Assembly (NCBI RefSeq): GCF_016801865.2
Contig: NC_068937.1
Location: 133,622,455 to 133,686,454, forward strand
Direction: 5' to 3'
DNA length: 64,000 nt
Source: Culex pipiens pallens
Lineage: Eukaryota; Arthropoda; Insecta; Diptera; Culicidae
Position 1 is the stretch's first letter; every line of letters starts with the position of its first letter. The notes under the pieces are model-generated. The model saw only the letters and a list, made by a program, of their open reading frames with translations. It made no database searches and was not told the origin of the DNA. Made by a program: the position numbers and the translations under genes. Shown here one piece after another: positions 11,001 to 20,350 of this stretch.

Positions 11001-14000
11001 AATACATATTATGTTGTGCTATGGCTCAAGTTGGTCAACATTCATTTGGCAGTGCTGCCATTTTTTGAAAATAAAATTGATTTACGAAAACTTCGAAAAT
11101 ATTTTTTGGTTCAATTTTTCGAAGTTGAATGAACCTCGAAAAGTACTTTATTTGCAGCAAAGATATTGACGAATAGACCAATGTTTATTACCGCAGTTAA
11201 ATACGATTTTTCCGAATTCTGTATTATTCAGTTTACAGACAATTTTCCAAATTCGTTAAAAATTATAATTGTGGGCCGATTTTGAAAACTTTTGCAATTC
11301 ACGCCAACTTCATCAATGTTCTAGGCATTATTCCGGTCTTTTTAAATCTTCACGTTTTCCTGGTAAACCCCCTGACTCTGCTCTTCCTGCTTCGACTTGA
11401 TTCAATCCCCCAAGCCACTGTGTTCTTTGTTACCATCCGCACTCTGTAGTCACAGTCGTGGCTCGCGAGGGCTTCTGCTATCTTCAACAAGCCACACAAA
11501 CACACACACACACCGACCCACGTTACAACAACCTGAGCCGTCCAACCAGCCAGCCGCGGAGCGTGACAAAATGTGCTCCCCGCGACCCACCACGCGAGGG
11601 GCTGCTTGTATTGGCGAACGTGCATCAAATTCATGTTTTCTGGATTTTTTTGTTCCGTCCGTCCGTCCACCACCGCCACCCTATCTGTTTCCCCCAGCAA
11701 AACAACAATACACGAAGAACTGAGGCAAAAAAACAACAACAACGACCACGGCGGCAATCGCCAAGTCACGCACTTCGTACGAAGGCACGATCGAGCGAGA
11801 CTTGAGTCTCGATCTGGAAGGCAGCAAAAAGCACTGTGTGTTGCCAACGTGGCACAAACACGAAGTTCGTGAGTCGGCGATCACTCACGATCTCACAACA
11901 CAACGTTGGCCATGGCGACGATCGCAGCCATGAGCGAAACAAAAGCTCACGATCAAAAAAAAAACTCCAAGCTTGAACTCGTGTCCTTGGAGTGAAAAGA
12001 TCATTCATCCCTCGCGTGGATCGCGTTTTCTGCTGACCAGACCAGACTAGACCGGACGGAACGCGAAAGAGTAGAAAGAGGCGTCTTTTACAGAACCTGA
12101 GCTTGAGCGAAGGTGAAACGAAGATTGGGAAAGAGAAAAAGAATGAGGAGCAGAGGAAACGTGAGATGGATGAGTGCGGCGCGCGTTCTCACGAAATGGT
12201 GAGTGAAACGCTGTGAAGCACTCACTCGCGGCTGTGTGAGTGTGGTTGTGTTGAGCGTGACGAGAGAGGAAGTGGTTGATAGAATGAGAGAGAGACATTG
12301 AGTGGCTCTAAAGTAGGGGTGATCGTTTTAAAAGGTATGTTTCTTTTTACATAAAATCTGGAGTTTTTTTTTAAAGTTTTAATAAACCAAATTTTCAGTT
12401 CTTGCTTTTTGGGTGTTTTTAATACTCCTGACTCAAGGCGGTTTCATAAACACCCAATAAGCAAAAACTAAAAAAATTAGTTTATTGGACCTTTTAAAAA
12501 TGTACTTTGAAATTTACTGCTGTTAATATAGTTTAGCATTTTTATTTTATACAATTCAAAACGTTCTCAGTACATTTCTAGAGTTTTTTTAAAGGTCATA
12601 TAAGCTATTGTGTTTCAAAGGTTATAGGACCTTTTAAAAAAAAAGTCTAGATTTTTATGATGAAAGAAGCCGAACAAAGCCATTAGTTCATCCGAGTTTG
12701 TTTAAAGCTACAGACTCGATTATCCGAAATTTCGATTAACTAAAGTTCGATTATCTAAAAGTTTGTATGGTACTTCGGATAATCGAATCATTAACAAGAC
12801 AAACGTTTTTATTTTCTTTCTTTTAAAAATAAACTCCGAAATAAACTATACGACCCAATTTTATTCAAAATTTAATAGTTGGTTGTAAACACATTTTTTC
12901 TAAATTTCATCACCGACATTTTTGCCGCCATCTTGGATTTAGAAGTTCAAAATTACTTTAGTCACAAATGAGATAAAACTTTTTTTTTATGCGAATACTC
13001 TGTTCCAAATATTTTTCCAAGTTTTTGTCTCCCCCTCCTTCATAAACGGTCTAATTTTAAGTGCAATCAGCTGAAAACAATTTAAAATTCATTTCCCTGC
13101 ATTTATAATCATTCTTAACATGTTAAAGTTAATTTAAAAATATTTGTTTTTGTGAATTTTCGCTGTAAACTACCGCAAAAAGTTATTTTTTCACAAAAAA
13201 GTATTAGATTTTTTGAAACAAAAATTTGACGACAACAAATCTTTCTGGTTTTGGCGAGCAGTCTTGTAGAAAAAGAAAAACAGTTTTTTTCTACTTCACC
13301 TATGTTTTGGCCTTTATATTTTGAAGGCCATTAAATAAAAGTCGAAACGTCGGTGAAGTAGAAAAATTCTGTTTTTTCTGCTCGTCAAAACCAGAAAGAT
13401 TCAAAATAATCAGTCGTTGCGAACCCGGGATGACAACAAAATTTGATATTTTTATGAATAATAAATAAATATGGTACTTTTTATTAACTTAACCATTTTA
13501 TTGAATGTTATTGAACTTAGTTTAACAAAAATTGTATTTTGAGTTTTTCAAATGAAACATTCAAAGAAACCTTACCAACGGTCATTTTGATGTAATAAAT
13601 TCAATATGCACACTTTTAGGCTGAAATTTGTAGGAAACATAATTATCAAAGTCACCTCAAATTTTAAAATAACAATTTCCGAGGAAACTATTTATTAAAA
13701 GCACTATTGAAAAAAACTTTTTTGTTAAAACTACTGTACATGTTTGAAAAATTAAAAAACTTTCGATAAGTCTTGCCGTTTAAATAATATTTGAAAAATA
13801 AAGTGAAATCCAATCAATGTCACTACGGTGTACGGAACTAACGTTTGACATTAGCTTTTATCAGGAAAAAATATTTAAATGTAGCAAGTTAAAAAGCACG
13901 CGTTCTAAATAAAAATGCCATAGACCGAAATTTTTAAGCACTCAATTTGCCATAGTTTGCCTCTTGGCAAATGCCTTACTTAATTATAGTTTTTGATGTA

Positions 14001-17000
14001 AAATATCCAAATTTCAAAAAAATGCCGTGATTCAGAATTATACTAAAATCAAACAGGGTAAAAATGACGTGACTTTGTGAATTGTTATTATTGTTTTCAT
14101 TGTATAATTCATCTATTTTTAAGATCCGGAATAAAAAAGTACATAAATATCACTAAAGTGGTCATACCTCGAGACAGGGTTGCCAGATCATCAATGTTTT
14201 GGACTCGTTGAAAAGATCTTCTGATAACCTAACCAACGATGGGTTGGATGGTGGATCCGGACATAGTTTACATACGTTTAAGTGAGATCCGGCTTCCAAA
14301 AAGTACATCAATATCACTTAAGTGGACATATCTCGAGACAAGGTTGCCAGATCTTCAATGTTTTAGGCTCGTTGGAAAGATTTTCTGATAATATAATCAA
14401 AGATGGGTCGGATGATGGACCTGGACATAGTTTACATACATTTAGGTGAGATCCGGATTCCAAAAAGTACATAAATATCACTTAAGTGGGGATATCTCGA
14501 GACAGGGTTGCCAGATCTTTAATGTTTTGAACTCGTTGGAAAGTTCTTTTGATAACCTAATCAACAATGGGTTGGATGGTGGATCCGGACATTGTTTACA
14601 TACATTTAAGTGAGATCCAGCTTCCAAAAAGTACATCAATATCACTTAAGTGGACATATCTCGAGACAGGGTTGCCAGATCTTCAATGTTTTAAACTCGT
14701 TGGAAAGGTCATTTGATAATCTAACCAACAATGGGTCGGGTGATGGACCTGGACATAGTTTACATACATTTAAAAGAGATCCGGCTTCCAAAAAGTACAT
14801 AAATATCACTTAAGTGGGGATATCCCGAGACAGGGTTGCCAGATCTTCAATGTTTTAGGCTCGTTGGAAAGGTCTTTTGATAACCTAACCAACGATGGGT
14901 CGGATGATGGACCCGGACATAGTTTACATACATTTAAGTGAGATCCGGATATATGTGAAAACACATTTTTATACATAACTTTTGAACTACTTATCGAAAC
15001 TTCAGTCTGAATAAAACTCGATCTATGGGACCCTAAACCAAGTCGAATGCAACAGGTTCGGGTCAAATCGGTTCAGCCAGTGCCGAGAAACATGAGCTAG
15101 TTTGTTGGTCACATACATACATACACACACACATACACACACACATACACACACATACACACACACATTTGTTCAGTTTTCGATTCTGAGTCCATATGTA
15201 CACATGAAGGTGGGTCTACGACGTTTTTATACAAAGTTCATTTTTAGAGCAGGATTATAGCCTTACCTCAGTGAGGAAGGCAAGAACTTAAAAAGTGTGA
15301 AAAACATGAAAGTAGATTTAAAAAACTACACCTTACCCGATTTCAAATGATCACTGCTCGCCTCTTTTTATTAGGTCCTATAAACAAATGTAAACATTGA
15401 GTGTATCCCGCTTACTCCGATGGACATTGACATAAGGTTTGAAAGGGATACACTCAATAAAAAAAAGTCTAGACTAGAAAGCCGTTTGCTTCTTCCCTGT
15501 TATTTGCACATGATTTTTTTTCTCAGTGGGTCTCGTGGCGCAGGGGTAGCGGCTTCGGCTGCCGATCCCGATGATGCTATGAGACGCGGGTTCGATTCCC
15601 GCCTTATCCACTGAGCTTCTATCGGATGGTGAAGTAAAACGTCGGTCCGGTTTCTCCTGTCTCGTCAGAGGCGCTGGAGCAGAAATCCCACGTTAGAGGA
15701 AGGCCATGCCCCGGGGGGCGTAGTGCCAATAGTTTTGTTTTTTTTTTTTTCTCATTTCAACAACTCATGTTTTATAAAAACAACCACTTTTCCTTGCTTA
15801 TCGTACAATCAATGAAAATGTAATGTCATCATACTTTAAAAAAAATAAATACAACCAGAACAATGCAAGCATTGAATAAAAATAGGAGTTTGAATTAATA
15901 AGAAACAGAATTAGTAAATAATCGGTAAACTGGAAACTTCTGATTTTTGTGAAATTTATCTGAAATTTGGTACAGTCCACACTCAATTATCCGAAGGCCT
16001 TCGAAAAATTTCACTTCGGATAATCGAATCATAAAAATTAAAAATATCATTGTCTAATTTTGTATTGTCAAACTTATGTGATTTTCAAATTCAAAATGGT
16101 GGCTAAAATGACGGTGATGAAATAAAAAAAAGTTTTGTTTTTTATTTAGGTTGCAATCAACTACTTTCAAATTTAAGTAAAATGTGGTCCCAGAACTTAA
16201 ATTTGATGTTAAAAATATGAAAAAAAGCTAAGCATTTTTTTTCTGTTCGTGTTTCTAGAGAACTAAAAAAAATAAAATCAATTCACTTCAACAACCCCAG
16301 GTCTTTTGTGGTGGTTTTGGTTAAAACAAACATACCAGCATAATAAGTACATCGATTATAACATTTACTATTTTTAGGATCTCTCAAAAATTGGTGTCCC
16401 TATTCAGACTGATGTCCCGATTTCCCCTCTTGACGGTACCGAATGGTTTCGATTTGTTAGAGATTTAAAACTTTTTGAGCTGCTGACATACCTATTATTG
16501 ATTAATTATAAGTTTCTTTGGGATTGAATAAATATAAAACTGTTTATTAAAAGACAAATAAAGTTCACTAACCTGCGATCCACCGTCGATAGGCAGAGAT
16601 AATACATCAGAGGATTCTCAAGCTGTGGGCAAGGAAACCCGATTCCATGGAAGTACTCCAGCATAGCTCTGGTTCCTCCAGAGTAAACAGCTCCTCCCAG
16701 GCATAGGAAAAGTGCTCTGAAATATTAAGATATACATTAGAGAGATTACTCTGACAAATTCGAATCCTGAAACATACCTATCCAAAAATGGAAACACGTC
16801 CGATCGTGGCTTCTCCATCGACAGCAGTATTCCACATCCGGTTTTCTTAGCCGAATTGGACAAAATACTGATCAACAGGTAAGCACTCAGCGGATCCAAC
16901 CCCTGGGTAGGTTCATCTAGCAACAACATCACCGGATCCCTCACCAGCTGAACCCCAATCGCCAGCCGACGTTTCTCGCTGATGTTCAGATTCTCAACCT

Positions 17001-18335
17001 TTTTGTGCGAAACCTGGGACAGCGCCAAATCGGCCAACACCTGGCGCACCTTCGAGCTCTTCAAATATCCGCCCAAAATGGTCGGCGTATAGTTGAGCGT
17101 CTGCGACACGGTCAGCCCAGGGATGAAGTCACAGGCATGGGTCACGTAGCCGCAACGTTGCTGAAACAGCGACTTTGTCAGCGGAGATCCGTTGAGCAGA
17201 ACCTGGCCCCGGGACGAACCTTCCGAGCGACGGGCGATCACGTCCAACAGGGCGCGCTTTCCACTGCCCTTCGAACCGAGGATGGCCATCACTTCGCCAC
17301 TGTGAACGGTGAGGTGGACCCCTTTCAGGACCAGCGCAGATTGGCCACCGCCATTGAAGCAGCCGCCGGTGTCGACCTAGGGATAGAATAAAATTTTTAA
17401 AGTCATGAAATGATTCTATTTTTGGCAGGTTTGTTAACATTTTTCCATCCATTTAGCTAAAACTCACTACACAAACAAAATTGAGATTTTTTAGCAAATA
17501 ATTGTCCAATTTTCAAGATCCAAAAAAGACAACTGTACAGCTATCCGAATTTTGACTTTTTGAGTGTTTTTGAATACCTCTGACTCGAGGCGATTTCAAA
17601 AACACCCAAAAGCAAAATTTAAAAATAGTGTTAAAAAAAACTTTGGATTTGAACTATTTGAGGAAAGGAATTCTCGCTTGTTTTATCATTACAAAGAATC
17701 GTGTCCAAAAGAACTACAAACACAAACGATACAACACTCATTCTATCACGTAACATCATTCAATGTTTATCATTAAACATCACGACGATATAACATTCTT
17801 CCTTATGATTTACATTTCCCCAAAAAAAAATGTTTGCGTGATGTTTGCAGTGGTAACTGGATCGTTCAATGTAAACTCAACACGAAAAGACATGACATCT
17901 AAATAAAACTTGAAAATCAAACATTAAAATTCATGTTTCAGCAATATTATTATTTAAAATCAAGTATTTACGAGGCAAACGATTATCCAACACTATTTCC
18001 GAAAGATTCCTCAAACGAGAGACTTGCTCGCGCCATCAACAACAAACCTTCAACCGGAACCAACACTTTCCGGGGACTTATGTGACCAAAAAGCTGCAAT
18101 AGTTTGTATAAATCCGGAGCACGTTCACGGAATAGCAATAACAATAGAATAGCAGAGAGGAACGGTGGATTTGCACCAAAACAAATTAACTTTCGGAAGC
18201 CAAAAGAGGTCACCTTCTCGCTCTCCACAAAATTTTCTCTCTCACTCCCAACACCAGCAGAAAAAAAAATCCCAAACTAACCTCGGTTGTGTGGTAAATG
18301 TTGTGCGCCTCGAGCACGTAGTCACTGCCGATCAT
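3844..18335 (-). CDS. ABCG half-transporter, ABCG5/CG11069-like (7 coding exons)
   Basis: An ABC half-transporter of subfamily G in the reverse arrangement: ATP-binding domain first, six membrane helices second. The family works as dimers moving sterols and other lipids across membranes; ABCG5 pairs with ABCG8, so a partner is expected elsewhere. Exons on the minus strand: 18335-18282, 17376-16778, 16716-16573, 5042-4663, 4607-4363, 4298-4213, 4144-3844. Every intron has GT/AG ends and the phases join perfectly, giving 602 residues plus stop, close to the usual family length. The protein starts MIGSDYVLEAHNIYHTTE and ends in RRKFRD. The ABCG5-like call rests on the EYSEGLY segment, the AEQLSIAFLLIV helix and the KYASSLLHS tail, recalled without alignment. 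Several ATP-binding motifs are degenerate. Intron 3 (5043-16572) is 11.5 kb and contains another gene. Exact orthology is uncertain; the ABCG assignment is firm. Confidence 0.92.
5167..5172 (-). terminator. Poly(A) signal of the nested BED/hAT-derived gene
   Basis: On the minus strand AATAAA occurs 6 nt after the TGA stop (5179-5181) of the BED-finger gene. It lies about 125 bp upstream of the ABCG exon 4 acceptor (AG at 5044-5043). Host pre-mRNA must therefore transcribe through this signal, on the sense strand, to reach its membrane exons. Confidence 0.6.
5179..7968 (-). CDS. BED-type zinc finger protein derived from a hAT transposase, nested in the ABCG intron
   Basis: Two exons, 7968-7720 and 7104-5179, joined by a GT/AG intron in phase 0, give 724 residues. 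The start is the first of two adjacent ATGs; an in-frame TGA lies 18 nt upstream. Residues 1-190 are polar and low-complexity. A BED-like finger follows: Trp197, Cys215-x2-Cys218 and His236-x-Cys238. Residues 299-336 (FLYKDLSSVELFDSASFRTF) resemble the start of the hAT core. There is an acidic run (DDDEDED) near 490, the hAT-like segment FLDPKFKGL at about 569-577, and a C-terminal dimerisation region (about 642-722: LSYWRTECSFPLL, LNIPAACD, LYLNQN). No CHxxNL block is visible and the usual ERVFS motif is absent. This resembles domesticated proteins of the DREF/ZBED1 type, which bind DNA and regulate transcription. A regulator role is inference. I would not assign DREF itself, because the finger sits about 190 residues into the protein. 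Confidence 0.85.
7969..9010 (-). promoter_or_regulatory. Probable promoter and 5' UTR of the BED/hAT-derived gene
   Basis: Non-repetitive, GC-richer DNA rich in CGAC, CTTC and CACA runs lies immediately upstream of the start codon. All plus-strand ORFs here are low-complexity chance frames. Short leader introns are possible, but no donor/acceptor pair could be chosen with confidence. A TATA box was not seen. The promoter role is inferred from position and composition only. Confidence 0.4.
9011..9390. other. AT-rich intronic DNA, nothing recognised
   Basis: Part of ABCG intron 3 upstream of the nested gene. There are no open frames of note and no element ends until the MITE at 9391. Confidence 0.5.
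9391..9618. mobile_element. MITE with CCCCGRTGGTTTGACA termini
   Basis: The left end CCCCCGGTGGTTGGGCAC is matched in inverse at the right end (TGTCAAACCATCGGGG). Inside, TCAAACTAAAAAGT and its complement ACTTTTTAATTTGAC repeat in both orientations, so much of the element can fold back. It has no coding capacity. The exact termini and target duplication are not fixed. Confidence 0.6.
10049..10460. mobile_element. pogo/Tigger-like MITE, 412 bp, TA target duplication
   Basis: It begins CAGTCCAGACTCGATTATCC and ends with the inverse GGATAATCGAGTCTGGACTG, flanked on both sides by TA. Multiple CGATTATCCGAAG blocks occur at each end. TIRs starting CAGT with GATTATCCG and a TA duplication are typical of pogo-type elements. 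There is no transposase ORF, so it is non-autonomous. The best partner copy is 20351-20765. Confidence 0.8.
10521..10635. mobile_element. Small MITE with TCTGGAGCAACA inverted ends
   Basis: A 115-bp unit begins TCTGGAGCAACA and ends TGTTGCTCCAGA. Inside, CATTTTGACAGCT is paired with AGCTGTCAAAATG. It is likely a very short MITE; no family is assigned. Confidence 0.55.
10769..10940. mobile_element. CACAG-type MITE, near-complete palindrome, 172 bp
   Basis: It begins CACAGAAAAAAATCAATTC and ends GAATTGATTTTTTTCTGTG, flanked by TA on both sides. Almost the whole element pairs with itself (for example CCACGAAGGAATATATTCACG against the complementary half). Other elements ending in CACAG...CTGTG occur at 23146, 25096 and 31551. 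Confidence 0.75.
10941..11339. other. AT-rich intronic DNA, nothing recognised
   Basis: Part of ABCG intron 3. Small overlapping ORFs on the plus strand have AT-driven composition and no recognisable domain. Confidence 0.5.
11340..12310. other. Non-repetitive GC-richer block inside ABCG intron 3
   Basis: This block stands out against its AT-rich surroundings. It contains a CA run (about 11496-11512), several CACGAT/ATCGTG and CGTGAG motifs, and a GAGAGAGAC tract near 12290. ORFs on both strands are low-complexity and overlap each other, so coding is not supported. An alternative promoter or enhancer for the ABCG gene is possible but unproven. Confidence 0.35.
12390..12480. repeat. Short palindromic repeat (GGGTGTTTTTAATAC...AAACACCCA)
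   Basis: The inverted pair TTTTTGGGTGTTTTTAA and AAACACCCAATAAGCAAAAA surrounds CTCCTGACTCAAGGCGG. The same unit recurs at 17550-17615 with CTCTGACTCGAGGCG. It is therefore a small dispersed element rather than a unique hairpin. Confidence 0.5.
12574..12655. mobile_element. About 80-bp MITE (CTAGAGTTTTTTTAAAGGTC...)
   Basis: The inverted halves CTAGAGTTTTTTTAAAGGTC and GGACCTTTTAAAAAAAAAGTCTAG surround TATAAGCTATTGTGTTTC. An almost identical copy is at 51904-51978, which shows it is a dispersed element. Confidence 0.6.
12711..12960. mobile_element. Truncated pogo-like MITE remnant
   Basis: It begins CAGACTCGATTATCCGAAA (six bases lost from the family's CAGTCCAGACTCG end) and continues with GTTTGTATGGTACTTCGG and an internal part like the 10049 copy. 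The right terminus is absent. Confidence 0.6.
13020..13200. mobile_element. Fragment of the MITE family seen at 45725-46172
   Basis: Shared blocks: GTCTCCCCCTCCTTC, AGTGCAATCAGCTGAAAACAA, TTTAAAATTCATTTCCCTGC and ACCGCAAAAAGTT. Neither terminal repeat is preserved. Confidence 0.45.
13241..13398. mobile_element. MITE with CTTTCTGGTTTTGGCGAGCAG ends, 158 bp
   Basis: The left end CTTTCTGGTTTTGGCGAGCA is mirrored by CTGCTCGTCAAAACCAGAAAG at the right. Inside, TTTTTCTACTTCACC pairs with GGTGAAGTAGAAAAA. It has no coding capacity and is probably an inserted palindromic MITE. Confidence 0.6.
13399..14120. other. AT-rich intronic DNA, nothing recognised
   Basis: Part of ABCG intron 3 between a MITE and the 164-bp repeat array. 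No feature is supported. Confidence 0.5.
14121..15287 (-). repeat. Dispersed repeat containing five tandem 164-bp units
   Basis: The marker GTACATMAATATCAC occurs at 14139, 14303, 14467, 14631 and 14795, a spacing of exactly 164 bp each time. Each unit runs through CTCGAGACAGGGTTGCCAGATC, the TTTGATAACCTAACCAA region and ACATAGTTTACATACATT. After the array come a CA/TA microsatellite (15112-15170) and the family end CCTCAGTGAGGAAGGCAAG. The same element, in the opposite orientation and with two units, is at 23714-24443; shorter relatives are at 46833 and 62558. The family end expected at the array side (CTTAATCCACC) is missing here, so this copy is truncated. ORFs through it are by-products of the repeat. 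Confidence 0.8.
15528..15750 (+). mobile_element. tRNA-derived SINE
   Basis: The head resembles a tRNA gene: A box TGGCGCAGGGGTAGCGG at 15536-15552 and B box GGTTCGATTCC at about 15589-15599. Both RNA polymerase III promoter boxes are in place. A body follows (GTCGGTCCGGTTTCTCC, GGCCATGCCCCGGGG, GCGTAGTGCCAATAG) and then a T-rich tail at 15732-15750. The body is the part that marks a SINE rather than a tRNA gene; similar SINEs are known from mosquitoes. Confidence 0.8.
15973..16245. mobile_element. pogo-like MITE remnant
   Basis: It starts TA-CAGTCCACACTCAATTATCC, followed by CCTTCGAAAAATTTCACTTCGG and an internal part like the 20351 copy. The right terminal repeat is missing or too decayed to place. 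Confidence 0.6.
16573..18335 (-). CDS. Exons 1-3 of the ABCG gene: nucleotide-binding half
   Basis: Exon 1 gives residues 1-18, exon 2 residues 19-218 and exon 3 up to residue 266. Visible motifs: Walker A GSKGSGKR at 52-59, with Arg where Ser/Thr is usual; a Q-loop region GYVTHACD at 94-101, with His in place of Gln; a signature region LNISEKRR at about 148-155, far from LSGGQ and from the ISTGERRR of ABCG5; an intact Walker B LLLDEP at about 169-174 followed by GLDPLSA; and an H-loop SMEKPRSDVF in which the usual His is Glu. Exon 3 encodes the GGAVYSGGTRAMLEYFHGIG segment that links to the membrane half in ABCG proteins. The changes suggest weak or absent hydrolysis at the site this subunit builds. 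They are not sequence breaks, since the frame is open throughout. Confidence 0.92.
17550..17615. repeat. Second copy of the short AAACACCC palindromic repeat
   Basis: TTTTTGAGTGTTTTTGAATACC and AAAAACACCCAAAAGCAAAA surround CTCTGACTCGAGGCG, matching 12390-12480. It lies within ABCG intron 1. Confidence 0.5.
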
Positions 18336-18650
18336 TTTCGCTCTCTCACTCTCTCTCTCACACAAATCAAACGATCACGCTGCAGCGGACGATCGACGAT
18401 GAAAAAGCACCTCCGACGAACTTCGCGGTTCGATCGCGACTGAGCCTGGCCAGCGGCGATCGCGAAGGTATCCGTCGCGGAGAGTGTGTCTTCACAGGTG
18501 AGTCGAGCGCTGGTGAGATTCGAAGAGTCGCGCTCGGGGTTCGAAAAGTGCAATACAAGCGAGGGAACGCGAACAGGTGAGAGCGCGACGGATGATCGCG
18601 TTTGGACCAATACAGGTCTGTTTGGTTTGGGGTACTTGGCCAAGTCTTAT
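18336..18650 (-). promoter_or_regulatory. Promoter/5' UTR of the ABCG gene
   Basis: Directly upstream of the ATG at 18335 (minus strand) is a GAGA-rich stretch (18340-18362), then CG-rich unique sequence with repeated CGATCG and GCGAAC motifs up to about 18600, where AT-rich DNA resumes. GAGA tracts near start sites are common in dipteran promoters. The transcription start was not located. Confidence 0.5.
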
Positions 18651-18905
18651 TTAAAAAAAAATCAACTGGGTATATTTTTTGCATTTGTATTTTAAAAAAT
18701 GCTGCTAAAAACTGCACAAAACTATGTTGCTAACAAATAATATTAATTTTAAAGACATAAAAAACAGGGCTGAAAAAGTTTTTGAGTTCCATCTTTTTCT
18801 CGATGTAGCAACATATCAGAAACCATGTTTTCTCCTTAGATGTTTAAATTCCAATTAACATCATTCAAGTATAAAAAAACTTTTCAGTTGCAGGTCGTTG
18901 CAAAT

Positions 18906-19512
18906 AATTCGTCTGTTGTGTGCTATCTTGTGACAACGACCATTTAGTACTTTTCGAAACTATGAATGATGGAGTAAAACTTTTTGAAGCAATCGGTTCC
19001 CATACTATCGCTGAACAAACGTTCCAAGTTTCAACTAATTTGGTTACACCAGTTAAAAGATACAGTAAATTATGTAAACAAAAATCTGAAAAGCACGTGT
19101 CACAAGTGTGTTTTGAAAATAAAAGTGTACTACGTGTCACAAGTGTGCACAGAATTCCCATACAAACTAAAATAAGCTCAAATCAATGGTTTAATCGATT
19201 TAATTAGTTTATTTTTAAAAACAAAAGATGGAATTGCTTTAAAAAAATTGTCGAAAAAAAATTGTGGAAAATAACAAAAATTCTCCATATCTTCCAACAG
19301 CATGTATGACGTGTCACAAGTGTGCACGATTATTTTGATGATATAATGGTCTATGTCACAAGTGTGCTTTGAAAATCTGGGAAACGGAAGCTAATTCCTA
19401 AAATCGGGTTAAATCATCTTGTAGTGTAGTGTTAAGTATAGCAAAACGTCTTCATTAACTAATTTTCGACCAAAATGGTCGTTGTCACAGGATAGCACAC
19501 AACAGACGAATT
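18906..19512. mobile_element. 607-bp DNA element with 40-bp terminal inverted repeats
   Basis: The left end AATTCGTCTGTTGTGTGCTA, with TCTTGTGACAACGACCATTT after it, is mirrored at the right (AAATGGTCGTTGTCACAGGA, TAGCACACAACAGACGAATT). Inside, TGTCACAAGTGTG occurs four times (about 19099, 19135, 19312 and 19352). No transposase frame is present. The family is unknown to me. Confidence 0.75.
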
Positions 19513-19531
19513 TTCAAAGCTTTTGTCACTA

Positions 19532-19841
19532 CAGTCCAGACTCGATTATCCTAAGCTTGACTATCCGAAGTTCAATTATCAGAAGGTTTGTATGAATAAT
19601 CGACTCATGAGCAAAAAAAAATTCTTACTTTTAACATAAAACTTCATTTTCATGATCCAATTTTTATGAACCATTTTATTAATAGATTTAAAAATTACCA
19701 AATATTTTTTTTTCAATATTTCATTATCTCCATTTTGGATTTAAAAGTTCAAAGTCAGACAAGTGTATGTGAGAGTAGTTAAGGGGTCATACTTAAGCTC
19801 GAAAATCAAAAATAAGACAAAAAAAATGTGATTCTGGACTA
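19532..19841. mobile_element. pogo-like MITE, internally deleted, TA flanks
   Basis: It starts CAGTCCAGACTCGATTATCC and ends GATTCTGGACTA, with TA on both sides. At 310 bp it is about 100 bp shorter than the full copies at 10049 and 20351. Confidence 0.65.
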
Positions 19842-20350
19842 TATTGGTTGGTCTGTCTAACAAATTAAACCTCTGTGAAATTTTCTTTTTGGCGTTCTTC
19901 TGCATTGATAATTAGCATGTTTGGGATCGTTTTAAAATATGTTGATTTTTTTATGGAATTCCAATGTAGCACCACACCGCAAAAACTTTTTTTTTTGGCA
20001 AACAGGTGTATAATGCAGGAAAATTTCACAATAGTTTCATATGTTAATATTGAAAATCTCACAAATAGTTGCCAAGATAACACGAGTTTCTATATTTTTG
20101 GTTGGGATGCTTTGTCTTCATTAAGTATTTAAAACTGTAAAAAAAATTTCATCAATTTTTTTTTAATTTCGTTCTAAAATTATTTAGATTTTTAAAATCC
20201 AAGATGGCGGCCAAAATGGTGGTGATGGAATATTTAAAAAAAATGTTTTTTTTTTTTTATTTAAAAGGCAATACAATATTCTAATTTGACTAAAATTGGA
20301 TCGCAGAACTCGAATTGGATGTTAAAAATATGAAAATAAAAAATATATTA

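Noticed and set aside
14139..14958. CRISPR-like array of regular repeats
   Set aside because: The whole 164-bp unit is repeated with no unique spacers, and the DNA is eukaryotic.
14610..15066. Frames of 67-86 codons on both strands that recur at 23922-24429
   Set aside because: They recur because the underlying repeat recurs, with substitutions not respecting codons.
15528..15612. tRNA gene
   Set aside because: A and B boxes are present, but the acceptor stem does not close and a SINE body plus T-rich tail follow directly.
16618..17292. ABC ATP-binding frame as a separate 224-residue protein
   Set aside because: Its last part (after FPFLDR) reads into an intron. The donor at 16777 and acceptor at 16717 restore the ABCG linker in phase with exons 4-7.
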